Shown here: one piece after another, positions 1-13,292 of the stretch
Numbering within the stretch: position 1 is the stretch's first letter
How the letters are laid out: the number at the start of each line of letters is the position of its first letter
Assembly (NCBI RefSeq): GCF_050948215.1
Contig: NC_135157.1
Span: 3,348,001 to 3,412,000 of the forward strand
Direction of reading: 5' to 3'
DNA length: 64,000 nucleotides
From: Halictus rubicundus
Lineage: Eukaryota > Arthropoda > Insecta > Hymenoptera > Halictidae
Notes under the pieces: generated by a model
Seen by the model: the letters and a program-made list of their open reading frames with translations, nothing else
Told to the model about the DNA's origin: nothing
Databases searched by the model: none
Translations under genes and position numbers: made by a program

Positions 1-679
1 GTTGTACGAAAAATGTTTCAAACAAATGTTGCATGGTTTCATACGAATTTTATGCATTTTTGACAAAAATGAGTACATGTAATTTAAAGTAGTACAAACA
101 TTAGAGGAATTGTAAAATACTGTTATTTTCAACCCGTTTAAACATATTAAGAAAGAAAATAATTTTCTATTTCACGCTTGTACTTGTCAACAAATATATT
201 AAGTAAGTTTTAGAAAGCAACTGACAGTGGGGGTACCTGGTTATTGGCATAAGGGTTAATCAGTTATCTGCATTTGCAATGAGTTACAAGTTGTTAAAAT
301 TAAAATATATTTATATTTACAACCGAACACCAGTTAAATACCAATTACTGCCACCTACAACCCAATATGTAAAGAAAATTAAATTAATCTTAATATGTCA
401 TTATTTAAATAACACACTATTTAATTTCTAACTTTGTAAGATATGTTGAATTTGGAATTGTTGAAACATATTATGACATTGTTAGAATTGTTTGAAATAG
501 TTGGATTTTGTAAGTGAAAAGAGTTTTATTTTAAAGAAATGGTTATTGATAGTCAGAATACATCTTAAATATTTATTAAAATAACAGGACTAGAGCTACT
601 TGATTCAAGATAAATTAATTTCAATTCAAGAGATCCTTTCATGTAAATTTGCTTCGTACAGTATTCTAAAAGTTTTCAC
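1..679. other. AT-rich non-coding stretch with repeat fragments
   Basis: No protein gene is visible. From about position 42 there is an end-like fragment of the TAGACTGCGGAT repeat family (TTTATGCATTTTTGACAAAA, followed by ATGAGTACATG and an AATTTAAAG stretch), as in the other copies listed below. Positions about 262-370 resemble 19585-19685 (shared TTATCTGCATTTGCAA start), which suggests another dispersed repeat. Confidence 0.5.
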
Positions 680-2656
680 TAGTGATGGGCCTTCAGCATG
701 TTCAAGCGGTATCGATTCCTTGTGACAAAAGAATCATGGTATCACAAGCATATGTACATCATTCTCTGGGTATCAAAAAGTATCGATCCCTAATGATAGT
801 TGCTCAGAAGCCTCGATCCTTTATAAGTACATCTTGAATGGGTTTGTTATAGATATTATCACAATCCTGTGATGATTGAGCGATAACAACCGAAAGTTGA
901 TATCTATAATAGATATGAGCGTGAGGTCTGTCATTCTCGTGATTTTCAAGCAATTCTGTGTTCAAATACATATCTGGTTGGTTCGATTGTATGAAAAGAT
1001 TCGGTGATAAGTATGGTGAGCATGATAGGTTTATGGAGCATAAATAAAAAGCGACCAAAAATAGAGATAATAATGATAAACCATTTATTTATAATGAATA
1101 CATGATAAACAATCTAGCCATGTAAAAATAATATTTTATCTATTACATTGTCTTTTATTCGATTTCTTTTTTTTTTTTAGTAATTATGCCGCCAGTTTTG
1201 GAAAACACTCTTTCGAAAGGTATACCATTACACAAAGATATTCTCTTGCCAGTTTTGAAAATATTGGGTATTTTAATGTATTTGTTTTCCAATACGATCC
1301 AATTCTCATTCCTAGCTAAATATGGTTCCTTCATATAAGAATTTAACTCTGAAGACACGTCATTATTACTAGTCAATGTATTTTTTGTAATTACTTGTGC
1401 ATAAAATGTTGACCAAAATGAGGGGACTGTCTCTGGTAATACAGTTTGATGTACTGGAAATTCTGTACTTGCTGCTTTCTGGGGATTAACTATATTAACT
1501 AATTCTTTACATGCTTACGTAACAAATGTTTCACTATTAAAAGATAAATCTCGGATCCGTGGATCTAATAATGCTGCAATAGAATATCTTTTATTTTTCT
1601 TCCTCATTCCATCATGAGGAGTATTGAAGGAAAAATGTAACTTCTGTGTTATTACTAAAATTTTGGAAATACTAGTACGTTTTTCCGAACTTAGCTCTGC
1701 CATTTAAAAAAAAAATGGTCGCAGTATCGCATAATTTCTGACAAGGAATCCTATTCTTTGTCACTTAGCTGTTAAAAACTAATTTTTAGAGATGACGAAG
1801 CTATTACCATTGATTGTTTTAATTTAAGCAGTCTATCAAACATCTCATATGTTGAATTCCATCGTGTCGGTACTTTTAACTTTAATTTGTACTTAGGTAA
1901 TCCTAACATATTCTGCACTTCATTCAATTTATCTGTTGCTAAACAACTTGATTTAAAAAATGAAACTATTCGACGACACTTTTTTCGTACAGTACGAATT
2001 TCAATAATATTATGCAGAGAATGCTTAATAATGAAATGTAACGTGTGTGCGAAACAATGTGTGTGATCAATAGAAACGGAAGTTTTTTGATGGCCGCTGA
2101 TAGATTCGCAGCATTATCGGTTACTATAGTTGTTATTTTGTTCGGTATATTCGACGTGATAAATAATTCATCTAAATGATCTACAATGGCAGAAGCTGTA
2201 TGACTTCCGATAAATTTCTTTGTCTCAATAATATATGTCTTCAATCAAAAGTTATGGTCTATAAAATGTTGTATAAAATACTTGTCCACGCATCTGCTGT
2301 TATACAAATTTTAAGAACATTTTGAAATTCTTCTTGCACTCTCATCTTTTCTCCAACGTATCTTTTATCTAACATCGTTTCCAAAGATTTTCTGTTAGGT
2401 ATCTGATATTTGGGATCACGAAAATTTAATAATGCTTTAAATCCCATATTTTCGACGATTGAAAATGGCTAAAGATCCATAATTATTAAAATTAAAAGTA
2501 ATTCATCGATTTGTTTCTTTCTTGCGTCATTTTCTGAAGTACAGTAAATAAATTGCAAGATCATGTATTGATCTACAATCTAATTAGATGAGTGTACAAT
2601 GTAAATTTCATTATTTTTACTGATATGTGTGTGCTAACGAAGAATATCAATTATTA

Positions 2657-2664
2657 CTTATTAC
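2657..2664. repeat. Target-site duplication CTTATTAC, left copy (right copy 3725-3732)
   Basis: The perfect 8-bp direct repeat CTTATTAC directly abuts both TIRs of the nested hAT element. It proves insertion into the outer transposon and marks the exact element limits. Confidence 0.92.
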
Positions 2665-3724
2665 TAGACTGCGGATGTTTATGCAAATGCATATTTATAT
2701 AGAAAACTGATAAAGCAATGGGACTTAAACAGAAATACGTTTTGCGATTAGAGGATTTTAAAAATGTGTTTTTTATTTTGCACTTTTTGCATAATGCATA
2801 TGTTTTGCATATTTCTCTTGAAAAACATGTGCAATATATTGTTGCATATGTTTTTCAAAGAGAAATATCTAAAACATATTATTTTTCGTGTATATGCATA
2901 TCTCATGCTCATATGAATCATTTATCTTGTTAAATTTATTTAATCTATTAATAAGCACTCGTATCATAACCAAATAGCGTCGATAATAGCGACACCCCGA
3001 TATAATACTGAAGAAGCCTCAACAAGTTATGATGTTACGACCTTATATTGCTTACTGAATCAACTCTAAGAACACATGTAGCTGTTGGAATTTAGAATTC
3101 GAACAGTTCAGTTTGATACTCGAAGTGATAAGGCGAATTTTGTGAGAGTGCGTGCGATCATTATTAAAATTCCGAAAGTTCGGAAAAGTAAGGTTTTACT
3201 GATGAAAAGCTGGATCGAAGGCGATCCCAATTTCATTATTGACGAAAATAATGAAAATAATATTTACTGTGAAATGTGCAATAAAAGTATAAAGTGTGAT
3301 AGAAAATCGCAATTACTTCAACGTATTAATACTTCCATACACACAAAAAATAGTGGTCAAGCAACATGGGCAGAATTGTACGAATTTTATGCCTTGAATT
3401 GGAACAAGATCCAATATATACGCAACAACACAGTATAAGTAAATTTAAATATGCACTGATAACGTCGTGTAATGTGGAGCGGTCATTTTCGGCGTATAAA
3501 TTAATTTTGACCGACAAACGCCATCAATTGACGCCATCAAATTTAGAAAAAATGATTGTAATCTATTGTAATTCGAATTACGATACTCCAGTATAACTGT
3601 GAAATGTCTGTTAATACTCAATATTGTACCTAACACTTAATGTAATATATAATTAATATCGGAAAAATTTGCATATGTTTCGAGCATATTTGCATATTTA
3701 TCGTGCATAAACTTCCGGAGTCTA
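2665..3724 (+). mobile_element. hAT element nested in another hAT, with TIRs and 8-bp target duplication
   Basis: The 1060-bp element starts TAGACTGCGGATGTTTATGCA and ends with the inverse of TAGACTCCGGAAGTTTATGCA, so the 21-base TIRs differ at only two or three positions. It is flanked by perfect 8-bp direct repeats CTTATTAC (2657-2664 and 3725-3732), the hallmark size of hAT insertions. It carries a shortened transposase relic on the + strand. The same terminal sequence recurs on many short repeats in the window, so this is a plausible relative of the element that moved them. Confidence 0.9.
3085..3596 (+). pseudogene. Internally deleted hAT transposase relic with BED-like finger
   Basis: The first frame (3085-3438) has a BED-like finger: YCEMC supplies the C-x2-C pair, then about 20 residues on comes SIHTKN, but the first expected histidine is arginine (LLQRINTSIH). 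A second frame (3366-3596) has the hAT C-terminal dimerisation motif (CNVERSFSAYKLILTDKRH, then a NLEKMIVIYC segment). The catalytic core between them is missing and the two parts are in different frames, so this is a deletion derivative. The C-terminus resembles the small insect hAT group with ITSCDVERSFS-type ends. It cannot make a working transposase. Confidence 0.8.
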
Positions 3725-4132
3725 CTTATTACCCGCATAATGGAAACAATTGCGAAGTTCATAATGCTCTCCAATATTGTCTGTGGTTACTTCTTTATAT
3801 AAGCCGTGTATTTTTGCATGTTCAATCATATTAGTCGTACAGTTGCTGAATTTTAGTTACTTCGCACATACATTGCACTATACATCATCATCTCCATCAT
3901 TCTGTTTAAAATATTGCCATACCCACGATCTTTTATTTGCAGACATTTTCAATCTACGTGCAATCTACGCAAATAGCACAGTTTAATACCGGCTCGAAAG
4001 TATCAATACAATCGACATTGCCATGGTTCGGCACATACTGGTATCACAGATCGATTACAAGTTCCTCATCTTTTGATACATATCGAACCACCCAAACAAG
4101 TACTTAAGTATCGAATTGTTTGAAAATCATTA

Positions 4133-6576
4133 GACACGTAATGTTTCTACGCTGAATGCTAATAAATTGTTTGTGCTAGCGGCGGTAAATGTTACGGCAT
4201 AGTACAACGTTAAATTTTATGTTTACGAGAACGAATAGCAATATAGTTGATCTTTCATCAGAACCGTCGTTAATTCGCAGAAAAAAAACCCCGCTACACT
4301 ATTTTACGACCGCCAACGCGGAAGAACGAGATCTTCTAAACATTTTATACCACAAACACCGATGTAAAAAATCTCATCCAGTGGTAAGAGCAAACAACAA
4401 AGTGTGCCCGCAATTTCCCAGTATGATGTTTGTTTTAAAAAAGGAATTCATTGAAGAGGCGAATGAAAATCTTGGAGCACCCTAGTGCATCGTTCGAACT
4501 TCGCGATGCATCACAATTTCCCATTCGATAGAGCATTTCTCCTACTCATTCGGAACACAATTTATTTCTCTGCACGAATAGTGAAAGGATTTAAACTCGA
4601 AAACATCTCATTACTCAGAGCGACTATTAATAACCGGTGCCAATACAAATTGAATAGCGGTGTTTAACTTCCAGAGGATCAAACGTGATTTAATTTAATA
4701 TTGAAGATTCGGCTGTTAAGAGAGAAAGAAAGAGAGGAAGAGAGAGAGTGTGTGTGTGAGAGAGAGAGAGAGAGAACAGAGAAGTGCTATACTCACTCGT
4801 CTAAGAAGAATTAACCTGTTGATCGCATGCGTATAAGAAGTAGCATCGCATTGTTTTTTCGGCAACAACGTTTCTGGCTTCAATGAGACGGTCTCGAAGG
4901 GCGCAAATCCTCGACGGACACGTTCGTTAAGATCATCCACTCGGGAATATAAACACTGACGGGAATTCGGTGGCGTAGCAACGGTATTTACATCGGAAAC
5001 GGAATGGAGAAGACCGGGGTGCTTCCTCGACGGAGGCTGCCGCGTTACTGAGGGGTTGGAGCGTGCGAGCCACCCTCGATGCAACCCTCGCCACGAATTC
5101 CACCTTGCTCAACCTCCCACCCTTCCACCGTCCCGGGGCTTTTCATCTCTTTGCACATACCTCTTTATCAATCCGAATCATTTCGATCCCATGCTACCCC
5201 CGAATCTTTTCGGCTCACCAGATGGTCCACCTGAGCTTGGACCAGAGCTGGAAAAAACAGTACAAACCTACAACCCTCTCGTAATCCGTTACGCGCAACT
5301 CTTTTTTTACATGGTAGATACGTATATGTATGTTCCACGAAACACCGTGCAAAAAAATCGGAGCAGCGAAGTCAAACAGATATGCACTTTTGCACCGTGT
5401 TATTTCAAAATCGTGTAAACAAGGACCGTGTAAAAAAAGGAGTTGGATGTATTGCGACAGTCGACCAATATCCACCTGGAATTTTTCACCATTTTTCATT
5501 TCGCAGACTCGCCGATGTAATTTTTTAGAAATCAACTCACGCGGCGATGCTTCGGCTATCAACGAACTTGTCGTAAACATTTTATTTCACTTAAAATTCC
5601 TATTGAAACGCGCTCGGAAATCGACGGATGATTCCCTTTACTTCGAGGAAGATATTTTAACACGTTGACTGCTGCTGGAGAATTTATTGGGACTACGCAG
5701 TGAAACAGTCTTGGAGAGCAAAGTCAAAAAATATGGAGGCTGTTCCAATTAATTCGAGTGTCAACCCTCGAATGGCGGAACTTGTGTCCATTTCGATCCA
5801 GAGTTACAAATGTTCCATCTAAATTCTAATTTTCTAGTAGCCAATTCGTACCATTAACTATTTTTATCAGGACCAATAAGAAAACCAACATTGATCGCAA
5901 GATAAAATAAGTAAGTTTAGAAATCTATAAAATAAAATTGGTAAGTAGAGATTTGAATGGAGCTAACCGCGGCTGACAACTTGTATTGCTTGTACAGCCA
6001 ATCCTCTTTTAACACGGTATTCTGAAAACACAGTTTCAATGTAACGCGGAACATGTTTCCGTGATTTGCATTGATTCTACGTTTCGTTTAACAAATGAAA
6101 ACATTGTCGAAGCACTAGGTACTTGTTCCTATGTTAATTTCAAGTTGAATATACCGCCCGCATTAGCGTTACCCGACGGCACACACTATTATTAGGTGTT
6201 TGCACAAGTTTCCGTCGTTGCGGTTAGATTGCACTGAAATTAAGTTGCGTTATTACTTCCCATTCGATTTCGCTTTACAACACTGTGTCCAAACTGTCCA
6301 AACATATGTACTACAAACCAGGACTGCCGAACTTCCTCGCCACGTGCCACACGGTCCCCACCATCAATCAATCCATTCCCCCACTGCTCAAGCCACTCTA
6401 CTACCGACGATGTAAAATCGATTATCCATAAACAGCTAGAAACAAAAAGCCGGCCGGTTTAGGAGGCACAGCTGTGTCAAATAGAGGGGGTCATCGCTTC
6501 GCACCTTACAATTAGCGGAATAAGTAAGTGGGAGAACGAGCCAAGCGTGGCTCGCGGGCCGTCAATTGGACGGGTC
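4133..6576. other. Non-coding stretch with GA-rich microsatellite
   Basis: I see no recognisable gene. Positions about 4719-4775 form an imperfect (AG)n/(GT)n microsatellite. The open frames at 4189-4485 (98 codons) and 5056-5668 match nothing I know, show no domain, and overlap each other on both strands. The part from about 4870 to 5240 is richer in GC and could be regulatory, but nothing specific is visible. Confidence 0.5.
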
Positions 6577-6848
6577 GGGTTACCTTCAAATCACCGACAA
6601 TGCTTTTATCGACATAATTTCACCGACACCGAGTTAGCCGACAATGTTAATTTACCGACATGACGAAATCACCATCAATAACCTCATCGACAATTATTTT
6701 ACCGACATTAACAATGAAGGACAAGGCTCCTTAGACACCCTTATAAGTCAAAAGATAATGTCGGTAAAATAATTGTCGGTGATTTCAACATGTCGGTGTT
6801 GGTGAAATCGTGTCGATGAAAACATTGTCGATGGTTTGAAGGTAACCC
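6577..6848. mobile_element. Fold-back (palindromic) MITE made of ACCGACA-type motifs
   Basis: The left end reads GGGTTACCTTCAAATCACCG and the right end is its inverse (a GATGGTTTGAAGGTAACCC end). The whole 272 bp folds on itself: the left arm carries repeated CACCGACA/ATCGACA words with AAT-rich spacers, and the right arm carries the complementary TGTCGGT/TGTCGAT words. There is no coding capacity. A clear target duplication was not seen, so the superfamily is unassigned. Confidence 0.75.
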
Positions 6849-6849
6849 G

Positions 6850-7128
6850 GACAGGCCTGTACAAACTATTGTTGCTGTTGGTAGAGCTACGATGGGAAGT
6901 CATGAGCAATCAGAACTGCTCGTTCTCCTGACATCGCCCCTTTAGATTTTCACCTGTTTCGATCGATGCAGTGCGGTTTATCTGGTACATGCTTCCGGAA
7001 CGAGACCGAAGTCCGAAAATGGGTCGACGAATGGATAGCCTTAAAAATGAGGACTTCTTTCGACGAGGAATCCATTTGTTTCCAGAAAGATGGTAGCAGG
7101 TTGTAGAAAGCGATGAGAAATATTTTCA
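6850..7128 (+). pseudogene. Mariner transposase fragment, C-terminal part
   Basis: The frame beginning near 6880 reads ELRWEVMSNQNCS. After a frameshift come SPDIAPLDFHLFRSMQ and then VRKWVDEWIALKNEDFF, RRGIHLFPERW and VVESDEKYF, which is the end of a Tc1/mariner (DD34D mariner) transposase. The last catalytic Asp region (SPDIAPLDFHLF) is present. A TAG interrupts ERW-QVV near 7091, and the N-terminal two thirds are missing, so the copy is dead. It adjoins the fold-back element directly. Confidence 0.85.
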
Positions 7129-9347
7129 ACGTAAATCACGTTCCTATAATCTGCATTGAATACCTTATTCATTCGATCGTGCACATTATCTGGAATGATA
7201 AGATAACATTGCCTCTACAGTACATACTGCGCACAGAATGGTCAGTAATTTCTCCTTAATTGGCCATTAAGAAATAATGCAACGTGCTAATTTGTTGTGC
7301 TCATTATGAATTTAGCGACGTCGTGTTGTAATGGTAAATAATCAATATTTTCAAACGAACGCGAAACGTGTTGTTTTCGTGTATAATAAAGTAGTAATAA
7401 ATCTAAATTATTAATATGTTATCTTCATACATGAAATGCTGACTAAATCTCTGGCTTATACGTCGGTACATTTTTTGTTCGAAAATGCATTCTGAATGTA
7501 AAGTTAGCTCTGTCAGTTGCTCTGTCACACGTCATAAAAGATGTACGATTAATTATGTAAGTGATGTAAATTCACGTAGGAGTGCAATTTACGAAAGTAA
7601 TTTACGAAATGTTCATTGGACAGGAGCTTGATACTGCTATTAATGGAATGCAATAATTGCGTCGTTAAACTTTACGTAAAGTTGTTATCGAAACTTATTA
7701 CATAAACATACAAAATGTACGATAGTGCAGACTCAGCGGTGTAGCGACCACTGTGAACCATCGATTATCAATACTGCACTGATATTTACAAACTTCCAAC
7801 GTTTCTATTCAATTTGTCTTCGCTGAAGAGACTGTTAGATTAAAAAGAGAAAAGTAACATGTATTGATCGATTGTACCTGGTAGAACAAGCCAAATCCTT
7901 CAAGTTTCCCGATTCAGAATCGGTGTAGCAACCTGTTGATTAATTGGAAATCACAACTCGGGAACCCCAAATTTCAACCATGATTGCCAACGAACGTTGA
8001 CCTTAAACGACTGTCAAACCCTTTGTTTTTAACTATTCTTGTCTATGTTATAACTAAACTGTGGATTTCCATGAAAAATAAAGATTGTTGACATAAACTG
8101 TAAGATACTGAGAAATATACAATTTTCGTCTCTTCTTTAACAATCTTAATAAATTGAGGACTATACATATGTATATCGACATTCTCAAATTCTTTGAATA
8201 TTTCTACTGTTTTAAATCACATCAATTCGTTCTTATCATAAATGTATAAAATCTGGCCCAGTTATAACATAGAGGCAGGCGTCTCTCTAAGGGAAATTAA
8301 ATTCACCTGTAAAACCCCAGACAGCTACTATGACTATCGAATCCCCTTTGGGCTAATCGATGGTTTACGTTTACGACGCCATCATATTGTGCTCGAATTT
8401 GGCCTGATAGAACTATCACGGCGCGTGCGGTTGAACTTCGGTAAGCGCGTCCAACAGGTAAACGCATGGGCGGGTCTTCTCGCAAATTAAGCTCCCACCT
8501 ACAGTTGACCGCGACACGGCTAATATTAAAACAAAGAGCTACTAGTTCATTGTCACAGCGACGTCGGATGCGATTCGCGGTTTCCGATGTTGTTACGGTA
8601 GAAAATTTCACACACGAACTTTGAAAATCGCAGAACTTTTTCACACGTTGACCGCCCATTCGGCGACCACAAAATTGGATAAAATCTAAGCAATTCATTC
8701 AATCAAATAAAAACAGAGAAGTTAAGATTTATAATGTAAACATCTTTGGCACCAATTACAAGAAACAGTAGCCATGTAGACCAGTGATGGACTCGGTAGG
8801 GGCCCCTCGAACGCCTGTTTCTCCCACCAACCAATCTTTTATGCAGCGCGCACCTTCGTCGTTTTCGCCGGCATCTCGCGTCTTCATTGTCACGCGGTAA
8901 CGGCGTATACTGTAAGAGGACAGTGGGCGCTATAGTGGAGACGGCCTTGTCTCTATTGAGACAAAAATGCCCATCTATGTAATGTATCTACTGTTTTAAA
9001 TTGTACCACTCGTTCTTCTCATAAATGCATAAAACTCGCAGTCTATTCATTATTTAAAGAAGGAAGACGGCACTTTATGATAGAATCGCTTAGAGTGGTC
9101 GGGAACTTTGAAATCACTTCGAAATTGTACACAATTGTTGGAGTTTTATTATGTTTTCAAGCGTGTTTAGCCGAACCTATCGATTACTTGCGCGTCGCCA
9201 GAATCAGAGGCAGTGCAGAATTTAGTTTTCAAAGGACGCCTGAAATGCTATCATTTCCCCTTCCTGTGGAATCGCACAGACTACACGCAGACTCGCTCGA
9301 TAAGTAGGTTTTGACAGTCAGTTAGTCGCGAGCAACGTCTAAGCACG
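7129..9347. other. Intergenic region upstream of arrestin copy 1
   Basis: No gene is recognised. Positions about 8300-8600 and 8770-8950 are richer in GC than their surroundings and include a run starting CAGTGATGGACTCGG (8784) of unknown nature. Short TIR-like ends (GCATAAAACTCGCAGTCTA, about 9026) belong to the TAGACTGCGGAT repeat family. The last 60 bases contain GACTCGCTCGATAAG (9290-9304), repeated upstream of arrestin copy 2 (17678-17692), so this part is probably promoter or 5' UTR included in the gene duplication. Confidence 0.5.
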
Positions 9348-12300
9348 ATGTCTTCATTGGGGACGTTTCGTATAGAGTTCGATAAGCCGGATGCCACCTA
9401 CGTGCCTGGTGAAATGGTAACAGGTAGCATTATCTTGGACATAGCGAAGGTCAAGAAAGTCAGAGGTAAGCTTCGAATACTATGTATTGAATAGAGATGC
9501 AGTGCGAATACGAGGCGCTGTCGACATCTGAATTACGCGGATAGAACATACTCGAGATATAGACCAATCACGACAAACGAGGTACAGGTGTATACCAACA
9601 CAGACTTAAGATCAGTGTATACATTGCATCTTATAGTCTTTTCTGTAGCATTTGGGGAGGCTCTAAGATCCCCCGTACCATTTCGGTGTCGCATCCAATG
9701 CTACTGATAATTCACGGATTTAGACGTGTTAGCAAGAACTGAATATTCGGTATACTTCATTTTGACTACGGATCCTTAATATGATTTGGAGCCTACATTT
9801 GAAGAATGAATTGCAGAAATGTATGGATGTATTACAAAAATGCGAAATATATTAAAGTTAATTTTGGTTTATTACTCATGTAATTGAAGATGGTATATTG
9901 CAATAGTTTTACATATTTTTAATTAATGCTCTGCTTCATTAGCAATTATTGAATGCGTACACATCAGATATTTGCTATTCATGTCTTTTCTTGCGTTTGA
10001 AACAAGTACTTGTAACTTCAATAAAATAAGCTTGAATGTGTTTGTATTTTTCTTATGTCTATACAAATAAGAATTCACTGCATTTTAACAATTTAAATTG
10101 AAGTTAATTGTGTTAGTTTTTGTTATAATTCTTTCAACCAAAATATAAAGCCAATACAAATTTTCTACGATATTAGTGCAATTCTACTTTGTCCAAAGAA
10201 ACATTGCTTTATTACATAGTATCTAGAGAAATAATACGTAAGGATATTTATGCTCATGAATCTATTAATCTACGTTAGTGTAGTAGTATACTTCATTTCC
10301 ACCGTTCTAGTACACGCTTCATGTACATTTATAACCGCCAAATCGTATTGAGCACCCGTAGTAGAAATGAAGTATACAGAATATTCTGTTCTTGCTAATA
10401 CACTTAAATTCATCAAATAACGATAAGGTTGGGTGCGACACCGAAGTGGTATCGGGGTTCTCAGAGCCACAAAACGCCTAAACAAAAAAGCCTATAAACT
10501 GCAATGTTTGTACCTCCCCGAACAAAGCAGTGATCGTGAATGATAGTGTACCGATTCAAAATTTACGACTACCAGACGAGTCAAATAGCCTACTTTAAAT
10601 TCTTTATTTTATTGTCATTAAATCTAGAAAGAAACCTTTGCAGAAATTGTGTTTATATTGTAACGAAAATAAAATGGAGACCCAAATACTGGGATCTTGT
10701 AATTTTTATAAAATGGTTTGAGAACTTTACACTTAGTGGTTGGTAACTCTTGAAATTTTTAAGAATTGAAAAATGTTTGTAGTAAACAGTATTCAACTAT
10801 TTTGTTACCAGAAAAAGAAACTATTTTTAGTCGATATAAGTGAATAATTATTGTGAAAAAAAAATAATAGTGAGAAAACAATAGTTTGTGGTGTTTTGTT
10901 TAGACCGTGAATTATATGTATTTATGACAAAACTAGTTGGTGTAATTTAAAACAGTATAAAGATTAAAAGAATTAAAAAATTTTTACCTTATTAAGATTA
11001 TTAATGTAAGAGGGAAACTTATATGATTATTGTTTCCTGTGGTTGACAATTTTTATTTTGCTCAAATATCTGCAGTCTAGTTACGAACATGCAATGAGAT
11101 AGTTAAATAAATACGATGATTAATTTATTTATTACTTAAATTGATAAGTCCAATTTTTAAATTGGCAGCGATCTGATTTCTAACTTCATTACCAGCATTG
11201 CATTGCAAGGTGAAATGTTATGAAATACCTATGTACTTCCTGTAAACATGTTTTGATTGACGTACTGTTTTGTTGATTAAGAAAGGCTTTCATGCATTGA
11301 GATAAAGAGACGATATGGTAAATCGAAATTGCGATAACCAAAAGCGATAAATGCATCGCTCTAATGTAACCCGTTGATATCACAAGCATTACGTACATAT
11401 AAAGGATTTATATAAATTATTTCTGCATAACGATTTGTACGTAACTAAATACTATTCCTCGATTTTAGGTGGGCGTGCAATACGTACGTCCTATAATTAT
11501 CCCGAAGATATTATTAAATCGTTAGTATTACAATATTACTGCGTGGCTCGGTTTTCAAACATTGTTTTGATCTCAGCTCAACGCTAGAAACGCGGATCAA
11601 AATGACTGGTCTTGTGTTTTTATTACGCAATTATTAAGATTATGAACTTGCTATAGTGGGACTTTATTGAATACAATTATGTGGTCAGACACTTTCGGGT
11701 ATATTCTCGGGTTTATAGGAAATCGGGAAATTGTTGAAAACAGCAAGTGTTGAATTTTTATTTTATCTTCTTACCATATAAGAAATCAGCTTTAAAAATT
11801 TGTTACACATAAACGACTGAGAATATCCAAAAACTTGTGTGGTTATTTTAGATTATCTCGTAGAAAGAAACTTACTGTGTTCTTGAATATATTAACACAT
11901 TGCTTACCGCATTAGTGAATAATTTTTTGGGGGTTTATTTTAAAAAAGATTTCGAATCTCTTGTTTGATGCAGCATAGTCATTCAGAAACTTATTATTTG
12001 TAGAGATTCCTATTTCACGTGTATTTCACGAAATTATTATGTTACGTTACTGAGGATAATTTGTTGGTTTATGATTGCAATTCCTATTGCTGTTGAAAGA
12101 TCTGTTGAAAATTCCTTAGCCATGGACCATAGACCTTCAAAAATTATGAAATAGTCACCGGTAGATAATGTGTTAAAATGACTTCAAATAATCGAAACAG
12201 GGGGAGGAAAAATAATATTGAAAAGTTATGAGAAAATAGTGACACACATTGCACAAAGTATGCAAGTGTGGAACATACATTGCTGGACTCAGATATACGA

Positions 12301-13234
12301 TAACGAAAGGGACAATGATTAATTCACCTGGATCTTATTAATGAAATATAGGATTCTATTTCGTTGCCAAGGGGGCGGCTCTTGTTCGTTGGACGGAAAC
12401 AAGGAGAAGAAAAGGCGAGACTGAACGCCTAACCTATTCCGCTAGTCAGAAGTATTTTTCTGTAAGAACCGATATTTTGGAACCAAGTGAACGTAAGTTT
12501 AATCACTCATTCAATCGGTGAACTTCTAACTGAATTAGTTTAAGGTCTAAATGGATTTACCTACCCTTTGCGGACCAGGATTATTGAGGATACTAAGGAA
12601 AATTTCCTCAGAGATCCAGATCATGTATCATGATATTTTTTTGTACTCCTCGTAGCAATATTATATCGATGTTCGTCCTCAAAGGGTCAAGTAATCCGCA
12701 TTCTTAGGAGGTGAAACACAAAAGCATAACAATAACCATTAGCATTCTCTGTATATTTTTTCTTATCTTTACAGTTCATAGCACGATGTATGCAAGACGC
12801 AGGTTGCAACTATATCTTTGTGTTTCGCCTTCCAAAAGTATAAAAGGAAATTTTACTTATGTGTAGACTGCGGAAAAATGCTCTCAGTGTTAGTTAACTC
12901 GTATGTCGATACCTAAAATTTTCTATAACATTAAATAACATTCTAATTATTAGACTTCATGGTTCTAGGGCACGTTTGTATGCCTCTAATTTCTAAATCA
13001 ATTTATGATTATTCAGAAAAAGTAGAAATATACAGTAGAACCTCGCTCGTTGCATAAAACAGGACCAGAAATGCATGCAAAAATAGAGGATGTGCAACGA
13101 AAGAGGTAACCAATCATAATGATTCGTACTGTCGATCTTATTGCTTTTACGTAGCCACTACAATCCCCACCACGAGTTCCAGAACCAGTGTTACCAGATC
13201 AGATGAATTGACTCGAATTGAGGGGAAAAGTTGC

Positions 13235-13292
<58 letters not shown>

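Larger units (their letters stand above)
1150..3945 (-). pseudogene. hAT transposase pseudogene (BED finger to dimerisation domain)
   Basis: Read on the - strand, about 3945-3815 encodes a BED zinc finger (RSWVWQYFKQNDGDDDV, a C-x2-C pair, then a H-x4-H pair) containing two stop codons. After the inserted element the reading resumes with PFSIVENMGFKALLNFRDPK (about 2470-2400), a classic ZBED/hAT segment. Next come a TADAWTS catalytic-region motif (about 2300), the TDNAANLSAAIKKL region (about 2120), an LLDPRIRDL segment (about 1560), and the C-terminal dimerisation domain with PFERVFSKTGG (about 1200). Several frameshifts and stops separate these blocks, so it is non-functional. In living hAT transposases this protein cuts and rejoins element ends in the nucleus. 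Confidence 0.88.
680..4132 (-). mobile_element. Decayed hAT (ZBED-type) transposon, split by a second hAT element
   Basis: The limits are approximate. The left edge begins TAGTGATGGGC and the reverse complement of the right edge begins TAATGATTTTC, a weak 8-base inverted match typical in style of ZBED-type hAT elements. No convincing target duplication remains. Both subterminal regions carry several GTATCGA-like motifs, as expected for hAT subterminal repeats. Inside is a transposase pseudogene on the - strand. The element is interrupted at 2665-3724 by another hAT element; removing that insert restores a continuous order of transposase segments. Confidence 0.7.

Noticed and set aside
4189..4485. 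98-codon + strand frame just right of the outer hAT element
   Set aside because: No known domain and no splice or context support; could be a transposon scrap but cannot be assigned.
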